Positions 44,745 through 52,487 of a stretch of DNA of 64,000 bases are shown in pieces; positions within the stretch are counted from its first letter, which is position 1, and each line of letters begins with the position of its first letter. Both the position numbers and the translations under genes were made by a program. This DNA is from an uncultured Pedosphaera sp. (GTDB lineage: Bacteria; Verrucomicrobiota; Verrucomicrobiia; Limisphaerales; Pedosphaeraceae). The stretch covers positions 19,344 through 83,343 of the forward strand of contig CAIXFN010000085.1 in the NCBI GenBank assembly GCA_903918755.1, in the 5' to 3' direction. A model generated the notes under the pieces. The model did not search any database. It saw nothing but the letters and a program-made list of their open reading frames with translations, and was not told the DNA's origin.

Positions 44745-45878
44745 ATGGCTCTCCAAGTTTTGATCGTTCCGGACAAGTTCAAGGGCACTTTGACTGCCGC
44801 CGAGGCTGCCGCTGCCATGGCCCGCGGCTGGCGGCGGGAGCGGCCCGCCGATGGTCTGGAACTGCTGCCCATGAGTGACGGCGGCGATGGCTTCGGCGAG
44901 GTGATGAGCGCCGCCCTGAATGCCCGGGTAAAAACCGTGCAAACGGTTGATTCCCTCGGTCAGCCCTGTACCGCTCAATGGTGGTGGCATGCCGCCACCG
45001 GCACTGCGATCATTGAGTCTGCCAAAATCATGGGGTTGGCCCAACTCCCCGCGGGCGCGCCCCATCCGTTTGAACGCGATACTTTTGGCCTCGGTGCCGC
45101 CGTCCGCGCCGCCGCCGCCGTGGGCGCGCGGCGTTGCCTGGTGGGAATCGGGGGCAGCGCCACCAATGACGGCGGATTCGGTCTGGCGCGCTCCCTGGAT
45201 TGGGAATTTTTCGACCGAGCTGGCGCCCCCATCACACGCTGGCCGGAACTCCACCGGCTTCATTCCCTCCAGGTCCCCCGGCGCAAACACTGGTTTCCCT
45301 CCCTGATCGTGGCCGTGGACGTCCGGAATCGCCTGCTCGGAGCGCGGGGTTGCACGCGGGTTTACGGCCCCCAGAAGGGTTTGCTCCCGGAGGATTTCGC
45401 GGCCGCTGAGCGTTGCCTGCGCCGTCTCGCGACCGTCACCCGCCGCCAGTTGGGCCGGGATTATGCCATCGAACCCGGTTCTGGCGCCGCCGGCGGTTTG
45501 GGGTTCGGCTTTCGGTGTTTTCTGGGCGCCCGCCTCGAACCGGGTTTTGAGTTGTTCGCCCACCACGCCGGTCTCGCCCGGCGGCTCCGGGCCGCGGATC
45601 TGGTCCTCACCGGGGAAGGGGCGATTGATAAATCCACCCTGATGGGGAAAGGCGTGGGGCAGGTGGCGGATTGGTGCCGGCGGCGCGGCATTCCCTGTCT
45701 GGGACTGGCCGGGGCGGTTACCGCCCGGCACCCCGCCAAGGGCGGCTTCACCCAGGCCCGCGGTCTCGTTGATCTGACCACCTTGGAAGAGGCCAAGGCC
45801 CGCCCCGCCCACTGGTTGACCGAACTCGCCCGGGAAATGGGGCGCAGCTTCGTTGGCGGTCCGATTGCGAATCATTAG
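44745..45878 (+). CDS. Glycerate kinase (GarK/GlxK family)
   Basis: This 377-residue enzyme has the GK family signatures VLIVPDKFKGTLTAAEAA, LLPMSDGGDGFGEV, VGIGGSATNDGGFGLA, GSGAAGGLGFGF and LVLTGEGAIDKSTLMGKG. It phosphorylates D-glycerate from photorespiration-like glyoxylate or sugar acid breakdown, linking it to glycolysis. The ATG at 44745 (MALQVLIVPDKF) fits the family start; an upstream ATG at 44733 would add 4 residues. It lies in a plus-strand run with the XRE-metallo-beta-lactamase gene 37 bases downstream. Confidence 0.93.
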   Translation: MALQVLIVPDKFKGTLTAAEAAAAMARGWRRERPADGLELLPMSDGGDGFGEVMSAALNARVKTVQTVDSLGQPCTAQWWWHAATGTAIIESAKIMGLAQLPAGAPHPFERDTFGLGAAVRAAAAVGARRCLVGIGGSATNDGGFGLARSLDWEFFDRAGAPITRWPELHRLHSLQVPRRKHWFPSLIVAVDVRNRLLGARGCTRVYGPQKGLLPEDFAAAERCLRRLATVTRRQLGRDYAIEPGSGAAGGLGFGFRCFLGARLEPGFELFAHHAGLARRLRAADLVLTGEGAIDKSTLMGKGVGQVADWCRRRGIPCLGLAGAVTARHPAKGGFTQARGLVDLTTLEEAKARPAHWLTELAREMGRSFVGGPIANH

Positions 45879-45915
45879 CTTGCCGCCCGGAGGGCCGGGC
45901 GGTTAGCTTTCCGCC

Positions 45916-46746
45916 ATGAATTTGGAAGATCATTTGGGCGACATCCTCCGCAAGGGACGCCTGGCCGCCAACGTGACCCCTGAAGTGGCCGCCCGCGCAG
46001 CGGGTTTGTCGGCGGCGGATTTCGCCACCTTGGAAGCCACCGGAAAATCGGCCGGCCGGTCGAATCTGGCCGCCCTGGCTGCCGCCCTCGGTTTGCATCC
46101 CGCCAAAGTGGCCGGCATTGCCAGCGGCTGGCTCCCCCAGGAACGGGATTTGAGCCAATGGCTCGAATTGCGCTGGATGCAAACCGAAAAGGACGGCATC
46201 CTGGTCAATAATTACCTGGTCTGGGATGAGGTGACCCGCGAAGCGGCCCTCTTCGACGCCGGTTGGTCCGCGGAGCCGGCCATCGCCCTGATTGAGGCCA
46301 ATGGATTGCAGTTGCGGCACCTTTTCCTCACCCACACGCATGATGATCACATCGGCGGCATGGCGGGTTTGCGGGAGAAATATCCCAAGGTGCACGTGCA
46401 CACCAATTCCCCGACTGCCCTCCCGCAACAGCGCAATCGCCCCAATGATTTCCTGCAACTGGGGAGCCTCCGCATCACCAACCGGGACACGCCGGGGCAC
46501 GCCGCGGACGGGGTCACTTACGTGGTCGGGAATTGGGGCGAGGACGCCCCGTTCGTCGCCTTCGTGGGGGATGCCATTTTCGCCGGTTCCATCGGAACCG
46601 GTTTGCAATCCTGGGACCTCGCGAAACAAAAGGTTCGCGAGCAGATCTTATCCCTGCCTGCGGAGACGCTCATCTGTCCCGGGCACGGCCCGTTGACGAC
46701 GGTTGGCGAGGAAAAGGCCGCCAATCCCTTTTTCGGGGTGGCTTAA
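45916..46746 (+). CDS. XRE-type HTH fused to metallo-beta-lactamase-fold hydrolase
   Basis: The 276-residue protein has an N-terminal helix-turn-helix of XRE type (about residues 1-70: VTPEVAARAAGLSAADFATL, SNLAALAAALGLHPAKVAGI). A metallo-beta-lactamase domain follows, with FLTHTHDDHIGG (His140, His142, Asp144, His145), DTPGH, FVGDAIF and CPGHGPLTT, close to glyoxalase II hydrolases. The HTH may bind DNA or only protein. A hydrolase that also regulates, or is regulated by DNA binding, is the inference. Its stop codon overlaps the stop of the convergent OPT transporter gene by 2 bases. Confidence 0.87.
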   Translation: MNLEDHLGDILRKGRLAANVTPEVAARAAGLSAADFATLEATGKSAGRSNLAALAAALGLHPAKVAGIASGWLPQERDLSQWLELRWMQTEKDGILVNNYLVWDEVTREAALFDAGWSAEPAIALIEANGLQLRHLFLTHTHDDHIGGMAGLREKYPKVHVHTNSPTALPQQRNRPNDFLQLGSLRITNRDTPGHAADGVTYVVGNWGEDAPFVAFVGDAIFAGSIGTGLQSWDLAKQKVREQILSLPAETLICPGHGPLTTVGEEKAANPFFGVA

Positions 46747-49064
46747 CCCTTGCCGGCGGTTGCGCGGCGGCCGCCCAGTAGCGTCTTGTTGCCCACCAGG
46801 TACAGCACCACGGCGATTATCGCGAAGGGCAACAGGGCCAAGGCATCCGCATAAGGCCCGCCATAGAAGGGGTTGAAGGTGGTGGACCAGGTTTCCAGCC
46901 GGGCGTCGAACTTGGTCGTCACCCCCTGCACAATGGCCTGCGTGATGCCCGCAATGGCCCCGCCGGCAATGTAACCGCTGGCCAGCAGCACCCCGGGGCT
47001 TTTGTCACTTTCCGCCGCGATCTGTTCTTCTGTCAAATCATGCTCCCGCAGTGAATGCCGGAGGCGGCGATCCACCAGCCATCGCACCAGTCCGCCGATG
47101 AACACCGGGGCCGAGGACGAAATCGGCAGGTACACCCCCACGGCGAAAGCCAGGGATGGAATGCCGGAAAGTTCCAGCACCACCGCAATCATCACGCCGA
47201 AGAGCACCAGGGTCCAGGGCAGTTTGCGGTCCAGGATTCCCTTGATGATGTACGACATCAGCATTGCCTTTGGCGCGGTGAATTTTTGCGGTTTGACGCC
47301 GTTCCATTCGGTATACGAACCATTGATGCCGGGATCCACCCAATAGGCTGCCGCGCCGGCATCATCCACCAGGTAGCGGCCCGCTGGCCCTCCGGCGTCG
47401 TCCAGCTTGTGCCAGACCCGATAGGTCTTCCCATCGGTTTCCGCCGCCTGGCCGGTCAACTTTTCCGTGCCGGCGAACGCTGTCCCGGCACTGGCATGCA
47501 ATCCCGGTGCCGCCTTGGTCGCGGGAATGTAAAGTGTGCCTTTGGAATTGAGTTGGAGCAGGATTGACCCGAGCACGAGCGCGGAGGCCGCCGCGCCAAT
47601 CAGAATGGCCACCTGCTGATGCCGGGGTGTCGCTCCCAGCAGATAACCCGTTTTGAGATCCTGGGAGGTGGAACCACCGTTGGACGCCGCGATGCAGACA
47701 ATGCCGCCCACCGAGAGGGCCGTCACATAATATTCCGGTCCCGTCCAGCCGATCAGCACGAAAATCAGGCAGGTCAGCAGCAGGGTTGCCACGGTCATTC
47801 CCGAGATGGGATTGGAGGATGAACCAATTTCGCCGGTGAGTCGCGAGGACACCGTCACGAAGAGGAATCCGAACGCCACAATCATGATCGCGCCGAGGAT
47901 GTTCATGTGCAGCGAGGGGGCAAAAAGAATCGCCAGAACCAGCGCCACACACCCCCCCGCCACAAATTTCATTGAGAGGTCGCGGTCGGTCCGGATCAGG
48001 TTGGCCCGCACATTCGTGGCGGCCGATCCGAAATCCGATAACCCGGCGCGAATTCCCCGCAGGATTGTCGGCCCGGACCGCAGCAGGCTGATAATTCCTC
48101 CCGCCGCCACCGCGCCTGCGCCAATATAAAGGATGTATTTGCCGCGGATATCCCCGGGGCTCATGTCCTTGATTGGAATCGTGCCCGGGGCCAGAGCGCT
48201 GGTCAGGCCTTCCCCGAAAAACTTGATCATGGGGATCAGCAGCAGGTAGGAGAGCACGCCGCCGGCCATCATGATGGAGGCAATGCGCGGTCCGATCACG
48301 TACCCCACTCCCAGCAATTCCGGTGAGATTTCAGCGGAAATGGAACCGGCCTTGAGCGGATCACCGAAGATTTTCTCCGGCGTGTCTTTCCAGCATTTGA
48401 AGGCGCGCATCGCCGCGCCATACGCCAGCCCGATGCCGAAGCCGGTGAAAATGGTGGTGCCACTCATGTCCACGCCGGTGTCCCCGCGCATCCGGCTCAG
48501 CCGCCCGGCCTCGGCCTGGGCTGCGGCGGAAGCCAGCGCCCGGGATTCCGCGTTCGCGCCCGCCTTCAGCACTTCCGCACAGGCGGTCCCCTCGGGATAC
48601 TTCAAAATTCCGTGCTGCTGCACGATCAACGCCCGGCGTAGCGGGATCATCATCAGAATGCCCAGCAGACCCCCCAGCAGCGCCACGAGCATCACCCGCG
48701 TGATTTCCAGGTCAAAGCCCAGGATCATGATCGCGGGCATGGTCACCCCGATGCCAAAAGCGATCGATTCTCCCGCCGAACCCGCCGTCTGGACGATGTT
48801 GTTCTCGAGAATCGTGGCGTCCCTCATTCCCATCTTCGACCAGACGCGGAACAAGGCCAGCGAAATCACCGCCACGGGAATGGATGCGCTGACGGTAATT
48901 CCCACCTTGAGCACAAGGTACAGTGAGGAGGCACCAAAAACCACCCCGAGCACCGCCCCGAGGAGCACCGCGCGCAAGGTGAATTCGGCCATCTGCACCC
49001 CGGCGGGTATGTAGGAATGCAGGGCCTCGTCGGGAGGCGTGGAGGCGGAACGTGGGGAGGCCAT
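46743..49064 (-). CDS. OPT-family oligopeptide/metal-chelate transporter
   Basis: This 773-residue membrane protein has about 15 hydrophobic segments and OPT signatures: EFTLRAVLLGAVLGVVFGAS, LENNIVQTAGSAGESIAFG, KYPEGTACAEVLKAG and SNGGSTSQDLKTGYLLGATP. The family moves oligopeptides or metal chelates by proton symport. The ATG at 49064 begins MASPRSASTPPDEALHSYIP. A hydrophilic insert of about 90 residues (around 470-560) lies between membrane segments. It ends against the XRE-metallo-beta-lactamase gene without spacing. About 256 bases separate its start from the mini-protein gene, with no clear promoter seen. Confidence 0.92.
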   Translation of the reverse strand: MASPRSASTPPDEALHSYIPAGVQMAEFTLRAVLLGAVLGVVFGASSLYLVLKVGITVSASIPVAVISLALFRVWSKMGMRDATILENNIVQTAGSAGESIAFGIGVTMPAIMILGFDLEITRVMLVALLGGLLGILMMIPLRRALIVQQHGILKYPEGTACAEVLKAGANAESRALASAAAQAEAGRLSRMRGDTGVDMSGTTIFTGFGIGLAYGAAMRAFKCWKDTPEKIFGDPLKAGSISAEISPELLGVGYVIGPRIASIMMAGGVLSYLLLIPMIKFFGEGLTSALAPGTIPIKDMSPGDIRGKYILYIGAGAVAAGGIISLLRSGPTILRGIRAGLSDFGSAATNVRANLIRTDRDLSMKFVAGGCVALVLAILFAPSLHMNILGAIMIVAFGFLFVTVSSRLTGEIGSSSNPISGMTVATLLLTCLIFVLIGWTGPEYYVTALSVGGIVCIAASNGGSTSQDLKTGYLLGATPRHQQVAILIGAAASALVLGSILLQLNSKGTLYIPATKAAPGLHASAGTAFAGTEKLTGQAAETDGKTYRVWHKLDDAGGPAGRYLVDDAGAAAYWVDPGINGSYTEWNGVKPQKFTAPKAMLMSYIIKGILDRKLPWTLVLFGVMIAVVLELSGIPSLAFAVGVYLPISSSAPVFIGGLVRWLVDRRLRHSLREHDLTEEQIAAESDKSPGVLLASGYIAGGAIAGITQAIVQGVTTKFDARLETWSTTFNPFYGGPYADALALLPFAIIAVVLYLVGNKTLLGGRRATAGKG

Positions 49065-49312
49065 AGTCGCAGTATCAACTACCAGACCGGCGGAGAGGCC
49101 GGTCGTCCGGGGGTACTCGTTGACTTCGGGGCGTACCGCCGCCCGGGAAGTTTCGCACCGCGCAACCCTGGACCCGTTAAAAGATCAAACTGCTCCCGGC
49201 TGTTTCCGCCACGGGGGGAATGGGCGAAAGAAAAGAGGGGATTTTTGCTCCCCATTGAAATACCGGGAGTCGACCCCAACTGTCCCGGGGGGACGGTTGG
49301 GGCGCATGCTTA

Positions 49313-49332
49313 AAAGCGGCTCAGGCCGCTTT
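49313..49332 (-). terminator. Hairpin terminator overlapping the mini-protein stop codon
   Basis: An 8-base perfect stem AAAGCGGC/GCCGCTTT (49313-49320 with 49325-49332) has a 4-base loop. Read on the minus strand, the stop TGA falls in the loop, and the 3' arm ends in a short T run. The hairpin therefore sits directly at the end of the coding sequence. Confidence 0.65.
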
Positions 49333-49437
49333 GCTGCCGCCCTTGGGGGCGAGGGTCGCTTTGAGCGCCACTTTTTTCCGGTTCAGATAAGCTTCCCGAC
49401 GTTTACGTTTTTCGTTTTTATTATATTGGCGGCCCAT
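49321..49437 (-). CDS. 38-residue Lys/Arg-rich mini-protein, probable PVC signature protein
   Basis: Read on the minus strand from the ATG at 49437: MGRQYNKNEKRKRREAYLNR, then KKVALKATLAPKGGSKAA and TGA. Of 38 residues 14 are Lys or Arg, and the sequence is one amphipathic basic helix with a flexible tail, so nucleic acid binding is likely. From memory it resembles the small basic protein described as a signature of the Planctomycetes-Verrucomicrobia-Chlamydiae superphylum, with the GRQYNK opening. The gene ends in its own hairpin terminator and starts 48 bases from the divergent lipoprotein gene. Too short for routine gene calls, yet the frame is clean. Confidence 0.85.
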   Translation of the reverse strand: MGRQYNKNEKRKRREAYLNRKKVALKATLAPKGGSKAA

Positions 49438-49485
49438 AAATTAGAATCTTTACATTACCGACGTACTGCTATTGTTTAGCCAACT

Positions 49486-50016
49486 ATGATGTTTAAGTCC
49501 GCGCGATTCAACACCTATTTAACGGTGGCGCTTTTGCTGATTGTTTTGTGCCCCGGTTGCGAGACCACCGGCAAGAAGAAAGAGGACAAGGATGTCTCGA
49601 TTCTTTCCCTGCATTTGCAAACCGACCAGCTTGACGGCCCCCACATCAAGCACATCACCGTTTTCCGCGCCGCCCCCATTTACCTGAATGTGGAGGAGGA
49701 TGCCTACGTCGATTCTGGCAACATCGTTGCCGCCGCCGTGGCCGATGACAACGGTTCTTACGACATCCAGATCAAATTTGACATGCACGGTTCTGTCCTC
49801 CTCGATCAGATGACGAGTGGTAATCGGAACAAACGCATCGCCGTTTTCTGCAAATGGGACAAGGAAACCCGCTGGCTTTCCGCAAAATTGATCAACCGCC
49901 GCGCCTTCGACGGTATTTACACCTTCACTCCCGACGCCTCCCGCGAAGAAGTGGAGCGCATCGTCCGGGGCTTGAACAACGTGGCCAAGAAAATGATCAA
50001 GAAAAACAAACTGTGA
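49486..50016 (+). CDS. SecD P1-head-like lipoprotein
   Basis: This 176-residue protein starts at the ATG at 49486 (MMFKSARFNTYLTVALLLIV) with a lipobox CPGC, so it is probably lipidated. The mature part has a ferredoxin-like pattern resembling the SecD periplasmic P1 head subdomain: IYLNVEEDAYVDSGNIVAAA, GSYDIQIKFDMHGSVLLDQ, RIAVFCKWDKE and GIYTFTPDASREEVERIVRG. It ends in a Lys-rich tail. No SecD membrane part is present. Its stop overlaps the GTG of the M23 gene by GTGA, so the two products are made together. Function inferred as an extracytoplasmic accessory protein. Confidence 0.72.
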   Translation: MMFKSARFNTYLTVALLLIVLCPGCETTGKKKEDKDVSILSLHLQTDQLDGPHIKHITVFRAAPIYLNVEEDAYVDSGNIVAAAVADDNGSYDIQIKFDMHGSVLLDQMTSGNRNKRIAVFCKWDKETRWLSAKLINRRAFDGIYTFTPDASREEVERIVRGLNNVAKKMIKKNKL

Positions 50017-51068
50017 ACGTCGCCTTCCCGTCCGGGTGTTTTCGTCCCGGCCTTCGGTTGCTTTGCGTCGGCGCCCTCCTGCTTGGGTTCGTCGCCGCTC
50101 CCTCCTTCCTCCATGCGGGGGTTGTTTTTGGTTTGCCCACCGCCAATCAGGCCATTTATGAGCCTGACGGCGGGGAACGCTACTTCGTCGGTACCGTCGG
50201 CAAACCCTGGCAGACTGGCACTTTCGGCTGTGTGCGGTCCGATGGCTGGAAGATCCATGAAGGCCTGGACGTTCGCTGCCTCCAGCGTGATCGCCGCGGC
50301 GAACCGCTGGATCCGGTCCTGGCCGCCGCACCGGGCACCGTCGTTTACATCAATTCGCACTCCGGCTTGTCCAATTACGGGAATTACATCGTGCTCCGCC
50401 ACCTCATCGAAGGGTTGGAAGTGTATTCCCTTTACGCCCATCTTCACCATGCGCGCGAAGGCTTGCACCTCGGCATGTCCGTCCAGGCTGGCGAGGTGAT
50501 TGCCACCATGGGCCGCACCACCAACACGCGCGAAGGCATTTCCCGCGACCGCGCCCATGTTCATTTCGAACTGGATCTGCTCACCAACGATCGCTACGCG
50601 GAGTGGCATCGCAAAAACCTGGCCGACCAGCGCAATGATCACGGGGATTGGAACGGTTTCAATCTCAATGGCCTGGATCCCCGCCGCGTCCTCCTCGAGC
50701 AACACCGCCTCGGAGCCCAGTTCAGCCTCGTCAACTGCATCCGCTCCAGCCCCGAACTGTGCCGCGTGCAGGTCCGGGCCACGAATTTCCCTTATCTCCG
50801 CCGCTGTCCCGCCCTCGTCCGTCGCAATCCCCTCGCTGAACGGGACGGCGTGGCCGGTTACGAAATCGCCCTCGATTTCAACGCCGTTGCTTTTGATCTC
50901 ATCCCCCGATCCGCGGCCGAGCTGCGCGGGACCGGCAAATTCACCCTGCTCTCGGTCAATGAAGTCGAGCAATCGCGCAATCCCGCCCGGCGTCTGGTTA
51001 CCAAAAAAGGCGCCAGTTGGGAACTCACCAAGCACGGGCTGAATGCGTTGGATTTGCTGACCTTTTAA
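50013..51068 (+). CDS. Exported M23 (LytM-type) metallopeptidase-like protein
   Basis: This 351-residue protein begins at a GTG at 50013, overlapping the lipoprotein stop codon. A signal peptide follows (LRLLCVGALLLGFVAAPSFL). The M23 core has WKIHEGLDVRC (HxxxD), YSLYAHLHH and AHVHFELDLL (HxH), consistent with an active zinc site. M23 enzymes cleave peptidoglycan cross-bridges or regulate cell-wall amidases. About 150 C-terminal residues are outside the core and unassigned. Coupled to the SecD-head-like lipoprotein; an oxidoreductase gene follows after 50 bases. Confidence 0.85.
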   Translation: MNVAFPSGCFRPGLRLLCVGALLLGFVAAPSFLHAGVVFGLPTANQAIYEPDGGERYFVGTVGKPWQTGTFGCVRSDGWKIHEGLDVRCLQRDRRGEPLDPVLAAAPGTVVYINSHSGLSNYGNYIVLRHLIEGLEVYSLYAHLHHAREGLHLGMSVQAGEVIATMGRTTNTREGISRDRAHVHFELDLLTNDRYAEWHRKNLADQRNDHGDWNGFNLNGLDPRRVLLEQHRLGAQFSLVNCIRSSPELCRVQVRATNFPYLRRCPALVRRNPLAERDGVAGYEIALDFNAVAFDLIPRSAAELRGTGKFTLLSVNEVEQSRNPARRLVTKKGASWELTKHGLNALDLLTF

Positions 51069-51118
51069 TCCGCGGGAAATGCTTGCCCCCAGTCGACGGT
51101 TCGTGGCAGTCTCGCCTC

Positions 51119-52462
51119 ATGAACCGCCGAAAATTTCTCCAGCTGGGTGCTGCCGGCTTGGCCCTTTCCACCGCCGGAAGTTATGCCGTTGACTTCGCCG
51201 ACCAAAAGAAACGCGTTGGCCTGATTGGTTGCGGATGGTACGGGAAGGCCGACCTTTTACGTCTCATCCAGGTCGCCCCCGTGGAAGTTGTTTCCCTCTG
51301 TGACGTGGACCAACACATGCTCGCGGACGCCGCCGACCTCGTCGCCACCCGGCAGCTTTCCAAAAAGAAACCGCGCACCTACGGTGACTACCGCGAGATG
51401 CTCAAGGAAAAAGACCTGGACGTGGTCCTCATCGGCACGCCCGACCATTGGCACGCCCTTGCCATGATCGAGGCCGCCAAGTCCGGTGCGGATATTTACT
51501 GCCAGAAACCCATCAGCGTGGATGTCGTGGAAGGTCAGGCCATGCTCGCCGCCGCCCGCAAGTACAAACGGGTCGTCCAGATCGGCACCCAGCGCCGCAG
51601 CACCCCCCATCTCATCGAGGCCCGTAAACTCATCCAGGAGGGCAAACTGGGTAAAATCGCGCTCGTGGAAGCCTACTGCTACTACCACATGCGCGACGGC
51701 CGCAACCTGGCCGATAGCGCCGCCCCCGATTATTTCAACTACGACATGTGGACTGGCCCCGCGCCGTTGCGCCCCTACAACCGCATGGTCCATCCCCGCA
51801 GTTGGCGTGCGTTCATGGAATATGGCAACGGCATCGTGGGCGATATGTGCGTCCACATGTTCGACATGGCCCGCTGGATGATGGATCTCGGCTGGCCCAC
51901 CACCATTTCCTCCAACGGCGGCATCCTGGTGGACAAACGCAGCAAGGCCAATATCACGGACACCCAGACCGCCACCTTCGATTACGGCGATCTCCAGGTC
52001 ATCTGGCAGCATCGTTCCTGGGGCGCGGCCAATGATCCCAAGTACCCTTGGGGCGCCACCTTCTACGGCGAAAAAGGCACCCTCAAAGCCAGCGTCCAAA
52101 GCTACGATTTCATCCCGCTGGGCTCCGGCACGCCGATCCACAAGGATGTCACCTACGAGTTTGAGCAGTACCCCGAAGACAAGACTGAGAAGGATTTGGA
52201 AACCCACGTCGCCCCGGCCATCCGTGGTCACATGCGCGATCTGCTCAGCAATATCGCCACCCGCGGCAAGCCGGTGGCCGACATCGAGCAAGGCTACATC
52301 TCCACCACTTCCTGTATCCTGGCAAATCTCTCCCAACAGCTTGGGCGTACCCTGAAATGGGATCCCATTCGGGGCGAAGTTGTCGGCGATCCGGAGGCCA
52401 ACCGACTCCTGCGCCGTCCCTACCGCGCTCCGTGGGTCCACCCCGAACCCGCCACGGTGTAA
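51119..52462 (+). CDS. TAT-exported Gfo/Idh/MocA-family oxidoreductase
   Basis: This 447-residue protein starts at the ATG at 51119 with a twin-arginine signal (MNRRKFLQLGAAGLALSTAG). The Rossmann fold opens RVGLIGCGWYGKADLLRL, and the catalytic-type motif is YCQKPISVDV in place of the usual EKP. VGDMCVHMFDMARWMMDLG is the family's GG-D--H-D region equivalent. TAT-exported Gfo/Idh/MocA proteins are very common in Verrucomicrobia and Planctomycetes and probably use a tightly bound cofactor to interconvert sugars in the periplasm. Substrate unknown. Confidence 0.9.
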   Translation: MNRRKFLQLGAAGLALSTAGSYAVDFADQKKRVGLIGCGWYGKADLLRLIQVAPVEVVSLCDVDQHMLADAADLVATRQLSKKKPRTYGDYREMLKEKDLDVVLIGTPDHWHALAMIEAAKSGADIYCQKPISVDVVEGQAMLAAARKYKRVVQIGTQRRSTPHLIEARKLIQEGKLGKIALVEAYCYYHMRDGRNLADSAAPDYFNYDMWTGPAPLRPYNRMVHPRSWRAFMEYGNGIVGDMCVHMFDMARWMMDLGWPTTISSNGGILVDKRSKANITDTQTATFDYGDLQVIWQHRSWGAANDPKYPWGATFYGEKGTLKASVQSYDFIPLGSGTPIHKDVTYEFEQYPEDKTEKDLETHVAPAIRGHMRDLLSNIATRGKPVADIEQGYISTTSCILANLSQQLGRTLKWDPIRGEVVGDPEANRLLRRPYRAPWVHPEPATV

Positions 52463-52487
52463 AATTCCGGCGGGCGCGGCGGGTGGG

